Below are positions 50,730-60,600 of a DNA stretch of 64,000 nucleotides, piece by piece (the first letter of the stretch is position 1; each line of letters starts with the position of its first letter). The notes beneath the pieces were generated by a model that worked only from the letters and a program-made list of their open reading frames with translations, did no database searches and was not told where the DNA came from. The stretch lies in assembly GCA_963627995.1 (NCBI GenBank), contig CAVGCV010000005.1, forward strand, positions 74,479 to 138,478, given 5' to 3'. Both the position numbers and the translations under genes were made by a program. This stretch comes from UBA3839 sp963627995. GTDB taxonomy: Bacteria; Bacteroidota; Bacteroidia; Bacteroidales; Bacteroidaceae.

Positions 50730-52493
50730 CTATGCCTCGGGCGCGGCTATGCTGAGGCAGAGCTCGTCGAGTTGCTTCTGGTCGATGGCGGCGGGCGCGT
50801 CGAGCATCACGTCGCGCCCCGAGTTGTTCTTCGGGAACGCAATGCAGTCGCGGATGGAGTCGAGCCCGGCCAGGATGCTCGCCCAGCGGTCGAGGCCGTA
50901 GGCCAGCCCTCCGTGGGGCGGCGCGCCGTACTTGAATGCGTTCATGAGGAAGCCGAACTGCTCCTGCGCGCGCGCCGGCGTGAAGCCCAGTATCTCGAAC
51001 ATCTTCTCTTGCAGTTCGGGGTCGTGGATGCGGATGCTCCCTCCGCCCAGCTCCACGCCGTTGCACACCATGTCGTAGGCGTCGGCGCGCACGGCGGCGG
51101 GGTTCGTGTCGAGCATGGGTATGTCGGCGTCCATGGGGTGGGTGAACGGATGGTGCATGGCCATGAGGCGCTGCTCCTCGTCGCTCCATTCGAACATCGG
51201 GAACTCCGTGACCCAGAGCAGCGCGAATTTGTTCTTGTCGCGCAGTCCGAGACAATCGCCCATCTCCAGCCGGAGCTCGCAGAGCTGCTTGCGCGTCTTC
51301 TGCGTGTCGTCGCCCGAGAGGATGAGGATGAGGTCGCCCGGCCCTGCGCCCGCCGCTTCCTTGAGGCGCAGGAGGACTTCGGGCGTGTAGAACTTGTCGA
51401 CGCTTGACTTCACGCTGCCGTCGTCGGCCACGCGCGCGTGGACGAGCCCTTTTGCGCCCACCTGCGGGCGCTTCACGAAGTCGGTGAGCTGGTCGAGCTG
51501 CTTGCGCGTGTAGCCGGCGCAGCCCTTGGCGCAGATTCCGCCTATGTAGGCGGCGTTGTCGAACACCGCGAACGTGCCGGTTCCCTTGAGCACGTCCATC
51601 AGTTCCACAAGCTCCATGCCGAAGCGCATGTCGGGCTTGTCGCTGCCGAAGCGGCGCATGGCCTCCGTCCACGGCAGGCGCAGGAACGGCTCGTTCAGCT
51701 CCACGCCGCGCAGCGTTTTGAACAGGTGCTTCGCCATGCCTTCGAACGTCCGGATGATGTCTTCCTGCGTGACGAACGACATTTCGCAGTCGATTTGTGT
51801 GAACTCTGGCTGCCGGTCGGCGCGCAAGTCCTCGTCGCGGAAGCACTTGACAATCTGGAAATACCGGTCGAAGCCCGCCACCATGAGCAGTTGCTTGAGC
51901 GTTTGCGGGCTTTGTGGCAGGGCGTAGAACTGGCCGGGGTTCATGCGCGAGGGCACCACGAAGTCGCGCGCGCCCTCGGGCGTCGAGCCGATGAGCATGG
52001 GGGTCTCCACTTCCAGGAACCCGAGGGCGGAGAGGTAGTTGCGCACTTCCATGCACATCTTGTGGCGCAGCTCCAGGTTGCGGCGCACGGCCGTGCGCCG
52101 GAGGTCGAGGTAGCGGTACTTCATGCGGAGGTCGTCGCCGCCGTCGGTGTTGTCCTCGATGGTGAACGGGGGTGTCGCGCTGGCGTTGAGCTGCTGGAGC
52201 CGGGTTGCGGTGATTTCGATGTCGCCCGTCGGCAGGTTCTTGTTCTTGCTGTAGCGCTCGCTCACCGTGCCCGTGACTTGTATGACGTACTCGCGCCCCA
52301 GTCGGTTGGCTTGCTCGCAGAGGGCCGCGTCGGTCTCTTCGTTGAATACGAGTTGGGTGATGCCGTAGCGGTCGCGCAAGTCCACGAAGGTCATGCCGCC
52401 CATCTTGCGAACGCGCTGCACCCATCCGGCAAGTGTGACGGCTTGCCCCGCGTGGTCGATGCGGAGTTCTCCGCAGGTGTGTGTTCTGTACAT
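50730..52493 (-). CDS. aspS: Aspartyl-tRNA synthetase
   Basis: 587 residues: N-terminal OB fold (VTLAGWVQRVRKMGGMTFVDLRDRYG), class II core with YFQIVKCFRDEDLRADRQPEFTQID (motif 2 region), the bacterial GAD insertion domain (~290-420), and motif 3 GLAYGLDRW. The length indicates the bacterial-type AspRS. The start MYRTHTCGELR is 51 bp from the promoter -7 element. Confidence 0.97.
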   Translation of the reverse strand: MYRTHTCGELRIDHAGQAVTLAGWVQRVRKMGGMTFVDLRDRYGITQLVFNEETDAALCEQANRLGREYVIQVTGTVSERYSKNKNLPTGDIEITATRLQQLNASATPPFTIEDNTDGGDDLRMKYRYLDLRRTAVRRNLELRHKMCMEVRNYLSALGFLEVETPMLIGSTPEGARDFVVPSRMNPGQFYALPQSPQTLKQLLMVAGFDRYFQIVKCFRDEDLRADRQPEFTQIDCEMSFVTQEDIIRTFEGMAKHLFKTLRGVELNEPFLRLPWTEAMRRFGSDKPDMRFGMELVELMDVLKGTGTFAVFDNAAYIGGICAKGCAGYTRKQLDQLTDFVKRPQVGAKGLVHARVADDGSVKSSVDKFYTPEVLLRLKEAAGAGPGDLILILSGDDTQKTRKQLCELRLEMGDCLGLRDKNKFALLWVTEFPMFEWSDEEQRLMAMHHPFTHPMDADIPMLDTNPAAVRADAYDMVCNGVELGGGSIRIHDPELQEKMFEILGFTPARAQEQFGFLMNAFKYGAPPHGGLAYGLDRWASILAGLDSIRDCIAFPKNNSGRDVMLDAPAAIDQKQLDELCLSIAAPEA

Positions 52494-52544
52494 TTTGCTA
52501 TGTTTTCTGTTGGTTTGTAGGCTGTGTGAAGATGTGTCAGGCTG

Positions 52545-52552
52545 CAAAGTTA
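52545..52552 (-). promoter_or_regulatory. Promoter -7 element of aspS
   Basis: The minus strand reads TAACTTTG (TAnnTTTG), 51 bp upstream of the aspS ATG. Confidence 0.7.
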
Positions 52553-52593
52553 CGAAATATAGACTTTTCGCTTTTCTCTTTCCCGCTGATTTT

Positions 52594-54903
52594 TCAGAAA
52601 GGAAGCCCGACGGCGAAGTGGAGGGCGAAGTCGCGCCCGAAGTCGGGGCGGACGAGCGGATAGCGGTCGCGCCCGTCGCCGGCGGGATTGACGGCTTTCA
52701 TGCCTGCGTCGAAGCGGAGGATGAAGAAATCGAGGTTCATCCGAAGTCCAATGCCGTAGCTCATGGCGATTTGCCGGTAGAAACTTCCGAGGCGGAACTC
52801 GCCTTCCGGCTGGTCGTCGTACTTGCGGATGGTCCAGATGTTGCCGGCATCGACGAAGAGCGCGCCGTTGAGCTTCCAGAAGAGAAACGCGCGGTACTCC
52901 AGGTTCAGGTCGAGCTTCACGTCGCCGCTTTGGTTGAGGAAGTTGATTTGTTTGTCCGCGCCCTTGTAGGCGCCGGGACCCAGCGCGCGCACGCTCCATC
53001 CGCGCACGGAGTTGGCTCCGCCCGCGAAGTAGCGTTTCTCGAATGGAAGTTGGTTGGAGTTGCCGTAGGGGTAGGCTATGCCGATGGCGGCGTGAAGTGC
53101 TACGGAGTTGTTCTTGTCGATGCGGATGCTCTTGGCAAAGTCGAGGTCTCCCTTGATGTATTGCGCGAAGGCGATGCCGCAGAAAGTGCGCTGTCCCTGC
53201 GAGTTCCTTTTTCCTCCGACGGCGGAGGTGATGCCGTAGAGCGCGTTGCCGGAGGTCTCGATGTTGCCCTTGACGACGTAGGCGTTCTTGCCGTAGGTGG
53301 TGGTGACGGCGGTGCCGAGGGAGTTGTAGGTGAAAGAGTAGCCCAGTTTCGTGATGAGCAGGTTCTCGTAGTTGTACCTCAGAATGGCGTTTTGCTTGCC
53401 GAGCGAGTCGAGGTACTGCTCGCGGAACTTTTGGGAAATCCACGGCATGTAGATGTAGTTCACTTCGAGCAGGTCGAAGCGGTGCTGCGTCTTTTGGCTG
53501 CGGCTTTTCCATTTGTAGCGCCACGCGGCTGTGAGTACGCGGCGGTTGAACTCCGGGCGGTCCTGGCGGTTGTATTGGAGCGATATCTCTGAGGTCGCGC
53601 TGTGGGCTGTGCCGAATTCCCGTTTGACGAAAGGAAGGAGGAAGCTGGGGAATCCGAGGCTGACCTCGCCGCCGAGCTCGGTGTAGCTGTGGCCCTCGTA
53701 GCCGTCGAGCCCCGTAATGGATTCGTATGCGCCGCGCAGCTTGAGGGTGAGCGTTTCGCTTCCCTTGAACAGGTTCTTGTGCTGGATGGTGGTTGAAGCG
53801 GCTGCGCCGAGGTCGCCTGCCGAGTTGGTGCCTTCGATGTCGAGACTGAGGGAGTGGGGGCGTGCGTGGCTTACGATGATGTTGCAGTCGAGCGTGTCTG
53901 TGTTCGGACGCTGGAGGAGGCGGATGTTGGAGTAGGCGACGGCTTTGAGGCGGGTGAAGTTGCTGTATGTCCGCTTCTGGCTGTCCTCGTTGTACAGCTC
54001 GCCGGCGTGGAGCAGGGTGTTGGACGTGAGTAGATTCGGACGGAAATGGAGTTTGTCGCCGAAATAGATGGTCGTTCCCCTGTGTTCGAGGCTGTCGCGC
54101 CGTGCGTCGTCGGCAGGCGTGTCGGCGTTGAATGTGACGTGTCCGATGCGGAACTGTGGGTGCGGCTCAGGCTGTGCGTGGCTGCTCTCCATGTGGAGGC
54201 GGAGGCGCATTGTCACGTCGGCGTCGGTGTTGCCGCGCAGGGTGTCGATGTCGAACGTGATGTAGTCTTTGTTGAACTTGTAGAAGCCCGTGTTGCGCAG
54301 CTTTGCTGTGATGCGGCTGCGTTCCTCGTTCAACTGGTTGATGTCGAGGGGCGTTCCCACGCGCAGCAGCGATTCGGCGGTGTCTTGTCCGCAAATGAGC
54401 TGCTCCAAGTGCGGGTCGTCGACGATTCGCTTGAGGTGGCGGATGGAATAGCGCTTGTTGGGTGTTATTTCGTAGGTGAGGGTCAGTTTTTTCCCTTTTA
54501 CGGACTTCTTGGTCTCGATGTGTGGGTGCATGTAGCCTGCATTGACCAGCACGCGCTGCATATTGTCGATGGTCTGCTCGGTTTTGAGCGAGTCGTAGAT
54601 TTCGGGTCTTTGGCCGATTTTCCGTAGGAATCGAGATGCCCAGCCGTTGCTCTTCGGGCTGGACAGGCAGTATGTTTTCAGCGGAATCTTCGCGCCAAAC
54701 CACTTGGAGTTGGGCGACTGTTGCACGTAGTCGCCGAGGAGGTAGTCTTTGGTCGCTTTGTTGTCGGTGGAGACGACTTTCACGTCTTTCAGGAACAACT
54801 GCCCGTCGGGGATATGCTTTTCAACGGCGCAAGCGCAGAATAGCAGACAGAGGGGTAGTAAGGTGAAGGGGTGGCGCAAGCGTCTCGTAACTTTACGCAT
54901 CAT
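52594..54903 (-). CDS. TamL-like BamA/TamA-family outer-membrane lipoprotein
   Basis: 769 residues with a lipoprotein leader (PFTLLPLCLLFCAC), then POTRA-like segments (~35-300; e.g. LTYEITPNKRYSIRHLKRI). A C-terminal 16-strand barrel of the Omp85 family includes RYFAGGANSVRGWSVRALGPG (the conserved lid-lock RGW/RGY-type motif) and YGIGLRMNLDFFILRFDAG. Being a lipoprotein fits TamL, the Bacteroidota TamA relative; the inner-membrane TamB partner is not in the window. The promoter is almost on top of the start codon. An in-frame ATG follows at 54900. Confidence 0.88.
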   Translation of the reverse strand: MMRKVTRRLRHPFTLLPLCLLFCACAVEKHIPDGQLFLKDVKVVSTDNKATKDYLLGDYVQQSPNSKWFGAKIPLKTYCLSSPKSNGWASRFLRKIGQRPEIYDSLKTEQTIDNMQRVLVNAGYMHPHIETKKSVKGKKLTLTYEITPNKRYSIRHLKRIVDDPHLEQLICGQDTAESLLRVGTPLDINQLNEERSRITAKLRNTGFYKFNKDYITFDIDTLRGNTDADVTMRLRLHMESSHAQPEPHPQFRIGHVTFNADTPADDARRDSLEHRGTTIYFGDKLHFRPNLLTSNTLLHAGELYNEDSQKRTYSNFTRLKAVAYSNIRLLQRPNTDTLDCNIIVSHARPHSLSLDIEGTNSAGDLGAAASTTIQHKNLFKGSETLTLKLRGAYESITGLDGYEGHSYTELGGEVSLGFPSFLLPFVKREFGTAHSATSEISLQYNRQDRPEFNRRVLTAAWRYKWKSRSQKTQHRFDLLEVNYIYMPWISQKFREQYLDSLGKQNAILRYNYENLLITKLGYSFTYNSLGTAVTTTYGKNAYVVKGNIETSGNALYGITSAVGGKRNSQGQRTFCGIAFAQYIKGDLDFAKSIRIDKNNSVALHAAIGIAYPYGNSNQLPFEKRYFAGGANSVRGWSVRALGPGAYKGADKQINFLNQSGDVKLDLNLEYRAFLFWKLNGALFVDAGNIWTIRKYDDQPEGEFRLGSFYRQIAMSYGIGLRMNLDFFILRFDAGMKAVNPAGDGRDRYPLVRPDFGRDFALHFAVGLPF

Positions 54904-54908
54904 GTGCG

Positions 54909-54916
54909 CAAAGTTA
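54909..54916 (-). promoter_or_regulatory. Promoter -7 element of the TamL-like gene (leaderless geometry)
   Basis: The minus strand reads TAACTTTG, with only 5 bases (CGCAC) before the ATG at 54903. Transcription would start at or within a few bases of the start codon. Confidence 0.65.
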
Positions 54917-55021
54917 CGACTTAATTTTGAGCTGGCGAGGCTTCGTGGTGTTTTTGCCAGCCTGCTTTGGGAAATCGCCAGTCTGCGAGCGACTGCTTGC
55001 AGCGGTGTGGAGGAAAATCGT

Positions 55022-55029
55022 TAATTTTG
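55022..55029 (+). promoter_or_regulatory. Promoter -7 element of the TrmH-type gene (leaderless geometry)
   Basis: TAATTTTG is followed by the same five bases (CGCAC) and then the ATG at 55035. It mirrors the arrangement of the divergent TamL-like gene. Confidence 0.65.
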
Positions 55030-55034
55030 CGCAC

Positions 55035-55832
55035 ATGATTAGCAAGAGTAGAATTAAATTCGTTCGTTCGCTGAACTTAAAGAAGATCCGACGGGCGGAG
55101 GATGTGTTCGTGGCGGAGGGGCCTAAGCTGGTGGAAGAGCTGATGGGGCGTTACGAGTGTGTCTATATGGCGGTAACGGAACGCTATTTGGCGGAACGCA
55201 CGGCTCTTGGGATGGGGGCGGCCATGCTCGTGCCTTCGGTGGATTCTGTGACGGACGAAGAGTTGCGGCGCATTAGCTTTCAAGAAGCTCCGCAGGATGT
55301 GCTGGCTGTATTTCGGCAAAGGCATGCGGAGGTGTCCATGACGGAGGTTGCTTCGTCGAACTTGTGCTTGGCTCTTGACGAGGTGCAAAATCCGGGGAAT
55401 TTAGGTACAATTCTTCGAATTGCCGACTGGTTCGGAATTGAACATGTGTTTTGCTCTGGTGGGTGTGCCGATGTGTATGGCCCGAAGACGGTGCAGGCGA
55501 CGATGGGGGCATTGGCGCGCGTGAATGTACATTATGTGGACTTGGCCGCTCAGTTGTATGCACTCCAATCGAGCAGTGCGGCCGCGGCGAATGGCATCCC
55601 CGTGTATGGGACGTTTCTTGACGGGGACGACATCTATCAAAAGAGGCTTTCCCAAAGAGGCCTGATTGTGATGGGAAACGAGGGGAAAGGTATCTCGCCG
55701 CTACTTGTTCCGTATGTGACGGAGAAATTGTTTGTGCCCAATTTCCCCAAAAGCCGCGAAACGACGGAGTCGCTGAACGTGGCGGTGGCTACCGCAGTTG
55801 TTTGCGCTGAGTTTCGTCGGCAGGCTTCGTGA
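55035..55832 (+). CDS. TrmH/SpoU-family RNA 2'-O-methyltransferase
   Basis: A 265-residue SPOUT enzyme that methylates ribose in rRNA or tRNA. An N-terminal substrate-binding domain (~1-95; FVAEGPKLVEEL) precedes motif 1 LDEVQNPGNLGTILRIADWFG, motif 2 VMGNEGKGIS, and motif 3 ESLNVAVATAVVCAEF, which form the knotted SAM site. The exact RNA target is unknown. The start is fixed by the promoter 5 bp upstream of the ATG. Its 3' end overlaps a convergent small gene by 44 bp. Confidence 0.92.
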   Translation: MISKSRIKFVRSLNLKKIRRAEDVFVAEGPKLVEELMGRYECVYMAVTERYLAERTALGMGAAMLVPSVDSVTDEELRRISFQEAPQDVLAVFRQRHAEVSMTEVASSNLCLALDEVQNPGNLGTILRIADWFGIEHVFCSGGCADVYGPKTVQATMGALARVNVHYVDLAAQLYALQSSSAAAANGIPVYGTFLDGDDIYQKRLSQRGLIVMGNEGKGISPLLVPYVTEKLFVPNFPKSRETTESLNVAVATAVVCAEFRRQAS

Positions 55833-56022
55833 GGTGGTAGGCTTTCCCTTGCTCTACCACGATAGTGCCGCCCAGCCATTCCGTCATTGCCACCTCGCCT
55901 TGTAGCGGGTAGTGATTGACCACTCTTGAGCCGCACAGTTCCAACACGTGGTTTGTGTACTGTGTGCCGTCGGAAAACACAATCCGATTGGCGGCGACAC
56001 GGCGGATGTTCATGGGTTGCAT
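55789..56022 (-). CDS. Small conserved-type protein, unknown function
   Basis: 77 residues without signal peptide. It is beta-rich: ANRIVFSDGTQYTNHVLELCGSRVV, then VAMTEWLGGTIVVEQGKAYHL. It sits 30 bp downstream of the DUF4296 gene on the same strand and overlaps the convergent TrmH gene. An alternative start is ATG 56013. From memory similar short proteins follow lspA in Bacteroidales, so I treat it as real. Confidence 0.65.
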   Translation of the reverse strand: MQPMNIRRVAANRIVFSDGTQYTNHVLELCGSRVVNHYPLQGEVAMTEWLGGTIVVEQGKAYHLTKPADETQRKQLR

Positions 56023-56052
56023 GGCGATGGGAATGTTACGATGGAGAGGGCG

Positions 56053-57024
56053 CTATCTTCTGACAGGACGTCGTCTTGGCCCGAATGAATTGGGCGTACG
56101 CTTGTCGGGCATTCTCTTGATTTCTACGCGGTCGTTGTCCTTGGTCGTCTGTTCGCGCAGTTCTTCGGGAGAAAGGCGTGGCTGTGTCTGCCGGGTGGGC
56201 AGGCTGTCGTGATGAATCGTATCGGTTTGTACTGAGTCTTGCGGCTCGGGTTGAGCGGGCTCTTCTTTCTCGTGCATTCGGATGAGGGATATGTTGTTGA
56301 TGATGCAGAGGTTGCGCTCGCTTGCTTTTCCTTGATAATAGAAAAATCCGGAGATTTCCGAGATGTCGGACGTGGATGCTTGGGCAATGTTCAACTGCTG
56401 CAGTCCTGCAAAATTTACCTGCTGCACTTGACTGAAGGTCTTTCCATCTTTATTGCGCAACGCCAAAGCAATGGTTACGTTGTTGTCGTGCGATGAATTG
56501 TCCTCTTGTAAAAACTGGACTTTTGCCGACAAAATGAATCGGTCGTTGCTGCGAAAACTTGTGTCGGCTTTGATGGTGAATTTTTCCAACCTCTGAATGT
56601 CTCTGTTGCGTAGGAGGATGACTTTCTCTCCGTTCCACAGATTCGTGGTGTCGCCTCCCTCGCTGATAAGAGCCACCATCTCGCTGTTGCCAGTGGTGAG
56701 CTGGAGGTTTTCATTCTCCTGGGTGAAGCGTTCCTGAAGGTCTTTGTAGATGTCTTTCAGTTCGTCGGTGTGGGCGTTGTACCATACCAGCGACGAGTCA
56801 AACTCTGCCTCCGTAACCCCGTGCTTCTCAAAAACTGCGCGCAGATACTCCTCGCCGTTTCTTCTCTCACTTCCGTTTGCGTTGGATGAAATTGCCTGGG
56901 CAAGATGGTAGTCGTAGAGAACTTCTTTCATCTTTCCTTTCGACAGAATGCCCTTAGAGCGCTGTTCGCATGCAGAGACGAGCAACGTGAGCAAAAGGGA
57001 AAAGAGAATCGGGAAACGACGCAT
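56053..57024 (-). CDS. DUF4296 lipoprotein
   Basis: 323 residues: lipoprotein leader MRRFPILFSLLLTLLVSAC, then the DUF4296 domain (~25-115; MKEVLYDYHLAQAISS, EAEFDSSLVWYNAHTDELKDIY). A beta-rich region with FSQVQQVNFAGLQQLNIAQ and a Pro/Arg-rich tail follow. Function unknown. It follows lspA by one base, the enzyme that would process its own leader, and that order is common in Bacteroidota. Confidence 0.88.
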   Translation of the reverse strand: MRRFPILFSLLLTLLVSACEQRSKGILSKGKMKEVLYDYHLAQAISSNANGSERRNGEEYLRAVFEKHGVTEAEFDSSLVWYNAHTDELKDIYKDLQERFTQENENLQLTTGNSEMVALISEGGDTTNLWNGEKVILLRNRDIQRLEKFTIKADTSFRSNDRFILSAKVQFLQEDNSSHDNNVTIALALRNKDGKTFSQVQQVNFAGLQQLNIAQASTSDISEISGFFYYQGKASERNLCIINNISLIRMHEKEEPAQPEPQDSVQTDTIHHDSLPTRQTQPRLSPEELREQTTKDNDRVEIKRMPDKRTPNSFGPRRRPVRR

Positions 57025-57025
57025 T

Positions 57026-57652
57026 TTATTTGTTCCTGAAAAAATAGCGGGAAAACAAAATCAATACGATGATGGCACAGCTGATGGAGGCATCGGCAAA
57101 GTTGAAAATAGCGGAAAAAAATACGCAATGTTCGCCTGCGTTCGGAATGAAAGGAATGGCGTTGAGCCAAGCCCATTGCGGCATGTTCCACTCGACCAAA
57201 GGGAAGTAGAACATATCGACAACGCGCCCCAACATGAAACTGCTGTATCCGTTTCCCCAATCGACGAATTGTGCTACTTGGGGGTATGGAGGATTGTTGA
57301 AAACCAGTCCATAGAACAGACAGTCAAAAATGTTTCCAGCAGCCCCTGCCAATATGAGGGAAATGCAAACAATGAATCCCGTCGGACGGTTCTTCTGAAT
57401 TTGATTGATGAGATACCATGAGATGACAAGGACGGCGAGAATGCGGAAAGAAGTGAGGAAATACTTGCTAAAGAGTTCCAGCCCAAACGCCATGCCGTTG
57501 TTCTCGATGAAGCGGATGTGAAACCAATCGGCGACGACAATGTCTTCGCCAAGATACATGCTTGTCTTCACCCAGACCTTGATGCATTGGTCTATGGTGA
57601 GGACAAGCAGTATGATGACAATGGCGAGAACCGACTTTTGTTTATAGCTCAT
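57026..57652 (-). CDS. lspA: Lipoprotein signal peptidase (signal peptidase II)
   Basis: A 208-residue inner-membrane aspartyl protease that removes lipoprotein leaders. Membrane helices are at about 7-27, 68-90, 97-115 and 180-200. The catalytic Asp residues are in AAGNIFDCLFYG and FNFADASIS. FIENNGMAFGL is the family N-terminal motif. It is longer than the ~165-residue E. coli protein because of an extra loop around residues 125-165, common in Bacteroidota. The ATG overlaps the ileS stop (ATGA). Confidence 0.95.
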   Translation of the reverse strand: MSYKQKSVLAIVIILLVLTIDQCIKVWVKTSMYLGEDIVVADWFHIRFIENNGMAFGLELFSKYFLTSFRILAVLVISWYLINQIQKNRPTGFIVCISLILAGAAGNIFDCLFYGLVFNNPPYPQVAQFVDWGNGYSSFMLGRVVDMFYFPLVEWNMPQWAWLNAIPFIPNAGEHCVFFSAIFNFADASISCAIIVLILFSRYFFRNK

Positions 57653-60600
57653 TGGTCTTTCTTTACGGAGATGAGTGCTGGACAATCGTCGAAATCAACA
57701 GAGACGCCATCTGCAGGCTGGCCAAGTGACAAGACGTTGGCAAGAACCTGTCCACAGATGTATTCCTTGAAGTCCTCAACGGCGGAGCGAATGGCAGGCG
57801 TATCCGTCAGAACGACACTGATGCGGTCGGTAATCTCGAACCCCGAATCTTTGCGGATGCCTTGTATGCGTTTCACAATCTCACGAGCAGTGGCTTCATT
57901 CTTTAGTTCGGAAGTGATGGCGATGTCCAACGCTACGGTGAGCGAACCGTCGTTGGCAACAGTCCATCCCGGGATGTCTTCCGAGAATATTTCCACGTCT
58001 GACAAGTCTATCAAAGCCTCTTGCCCATCAACATCCAACGTGATGTGCTGGTCTTTTTCAAGATTTGCGATTTGGCTCTGTGTCATGTTCGCGACTGCAT
58101 TGCTTACGGGTTTCATCAGCTTTCCAAACTTCTTGCCCATGACGCGGAAGTTGCATTTCACTTTCTTGACCAGCATCCCATCACCTTCGACAAAGCGGAG
58201 TTCCTTTACGTTCACTTCGTCCAGTATGAGTTTTTGCATCTGTTCAATTCTTTCTCTTGTGAGAGCGTCTGTCGTTGGAATGGAGATGCATTGGAGGGGC
58301 TGTCGGACAATAATCTTCTCTTTTTTGCGGAGCGAAAGCACCATGGATGTGATTTTCTGCGCCAATTCCATCCGCGACTCCAATTCGGAGTCAATCAGTT
58401 CTTCTTGAACAGCGGGGAAGTGTGCCAAATGTACAGACGCGGCTTTGGACGATTCTCCGGCTTCTTTTGCTCCAGTTGTCAAATCCTTGTAAAGCCTGTC
58501 AGCATAGAATGGCGCAATGGGTGCGATGAGTTTGGCGATGGTTACCAAACACCTGTAAAGAGTTTGATAGGCCGAAAGTTTATCGGCATTCATCTCGCCA
58601 CCCCAAAAACGCTTACGGTTTAGGCGCACGTACCAATTGGACAGGTTGTCGATGACAAACGATTGAACCAGCCGTCCTGCACGTGTTGGCTCGTAATCGT
58701 CGAGACTTTCTTTGACGTTCTTCACCAATGTGTTGAGTTCTGAAAGAACCCATCGGTCAATTTCAGGACGGTTGGCATAAGGAATGTCGGGTTGTGAATT
58801 GTCAAAGCCGTCCACGTTGGCGTACATGGTGAAAAACGAATAGGTCTGGAACAGTTTCCCAAAGAATGTGCGGCAGACTTCCGCCACGCCGTCTTTGTCG
58901 AAGCGGAGGTTGTCCCATGGCTGCGAGTTGGTAATCATGTACCATCGTACAGCGTCTGTCCCATATTCCTCGATACATTCAAAAGGATCGATGCCATTGC
59001 CAAGACGCTTGGACATTTTCAGCCCGTTCTTGTCGAGAACAAGTCCGTTGGAGATGACGGCCTTGAACGATGCCGTGTCGAACACCATTGTTGCAATGGC
59101 ATGAAGCGTGAAGAACCAGCCGCGTGTCTGATCGACCCCCTCTGCAATGAAGTTGGCGGGGAAAAGAAGTCCCTCGTCAAACTCTTTCTTGTTTTCAAAC
59201 GGATAATGAACCTGTGCGTAAGGCATTGACCCCGAATCGAACCACACGTCAATGAGGTCTGTCTCGCGTGTTAATATGTTGCCTGATGCCGACACCAATT
59301 TGATGTTGTCCACATACGGGCGGTGGAGGTCAATCTTGTCGTAGTTGCCTTGGGACAAATCACCCTTGATAAATCCCTTGTCCTTTAAGGGGTTGCTTTC
59401 CATCACACCTGCATTCACGGCCTTTTCAATCTCGTCATACAGTTCCTCGACAGACCCTATGCAGATTTCCTCGCGGGTGTCTTTGTTGCGCCAGATGGGT
59501 AGGGGCGTTCCCCAATAGCGCGACCGGGAAAGGTTCCAGTCGTTAAGGTTTTCAAGCCATTTCCCGAAACGTCCGGTTCCCGTTGATTCGGGCTTCCATT
59601 GGATGGTCTTGTTCAGCTCTACCATGCGCTCCTTGCAGGCTGTTGAACGGATGAACCAAGAGTCGAGGGGATAGTACAGCACAGGCTTGTCTGTTCGCCA
59701 ACAGTGGGGGTAGTTGTGAACGTGCTTCTCAATTTTGAAGGCTATTCCGTCTCTCTTCATTTCCAACGCCATCACGATGTTGAGGTCTTCTGCTTTCAAC
59801 GCAGAAGCTTCGTCGTATTTCCCCCCCTTGTTGAATTGGGGGTCATAGGCGTTCTTCACGTAGTCTCCGGCATGAATGCCATATTCCTTGGTGTTCACGC
59901 AGTTCTTGACAAAGGCATCGGCCAGTTCGCCCACGACATGGTATTTTCCTGTCAAGTCCACCATTGGACGCGTCTCGCCGCCTTTATTGATGAGGAACAG
60001 GGACGGAATGCCGGCATCCTTGGCAACTTTCGCATCGTCCGCGCCAAAGGTAGGGGCGATGTGTACGATGCCCGTACCTTCTTCCGTCGTTACATAGTCG
60101 CCAGGAATGACCCGAAAGGCCACGTCTTCCATTTCAACGAATTGGTCGCTTCCCACGGAGAACACGTTCTCGGGATGTGCCTCTGCGTATGACTTTGCGA
60201 ACTTCGGCGCGTTGTTGTCGGCTCTTTCGCATGGCTTGACCCACGGCATCAGCTGGGCGTACTTCATGCCCAGCAAGTCTGTCCCTTTATAATGGGCAAC
60301 GACCCTGTATGGAACGGTCTTGTCCCCTTGCTTGTAGCCTTCCAAAGGAATACGTTCCCCCTCTTCCTTAAAATAGGTGTGTAGGCACGCCTCGGCCATG
60401 ACAACGCTGATGGGGGCACCGTTGTACGGATTGTAGGTCTGTACGCACACATACTCGATTTTCGGCCCGACGCAAAGTGCTGTATTCGACGGCAAAGTCC
60501 ATGGCGTTGTCGTCCATGCAAGGAAGCACGGCATCCCCCATTGCTCCATTTCGGGCTTGGGGCTCGTCATTCGGAAGATGGCGGTTACCGTCGTGTCCTT

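Noticed and set aside
54046..54627. 193-codon plus frame inside the TamL-like gene
   Set aside because: Antisense to a well-supported gene, with Val/Glu/Ala-rich shadow composition.
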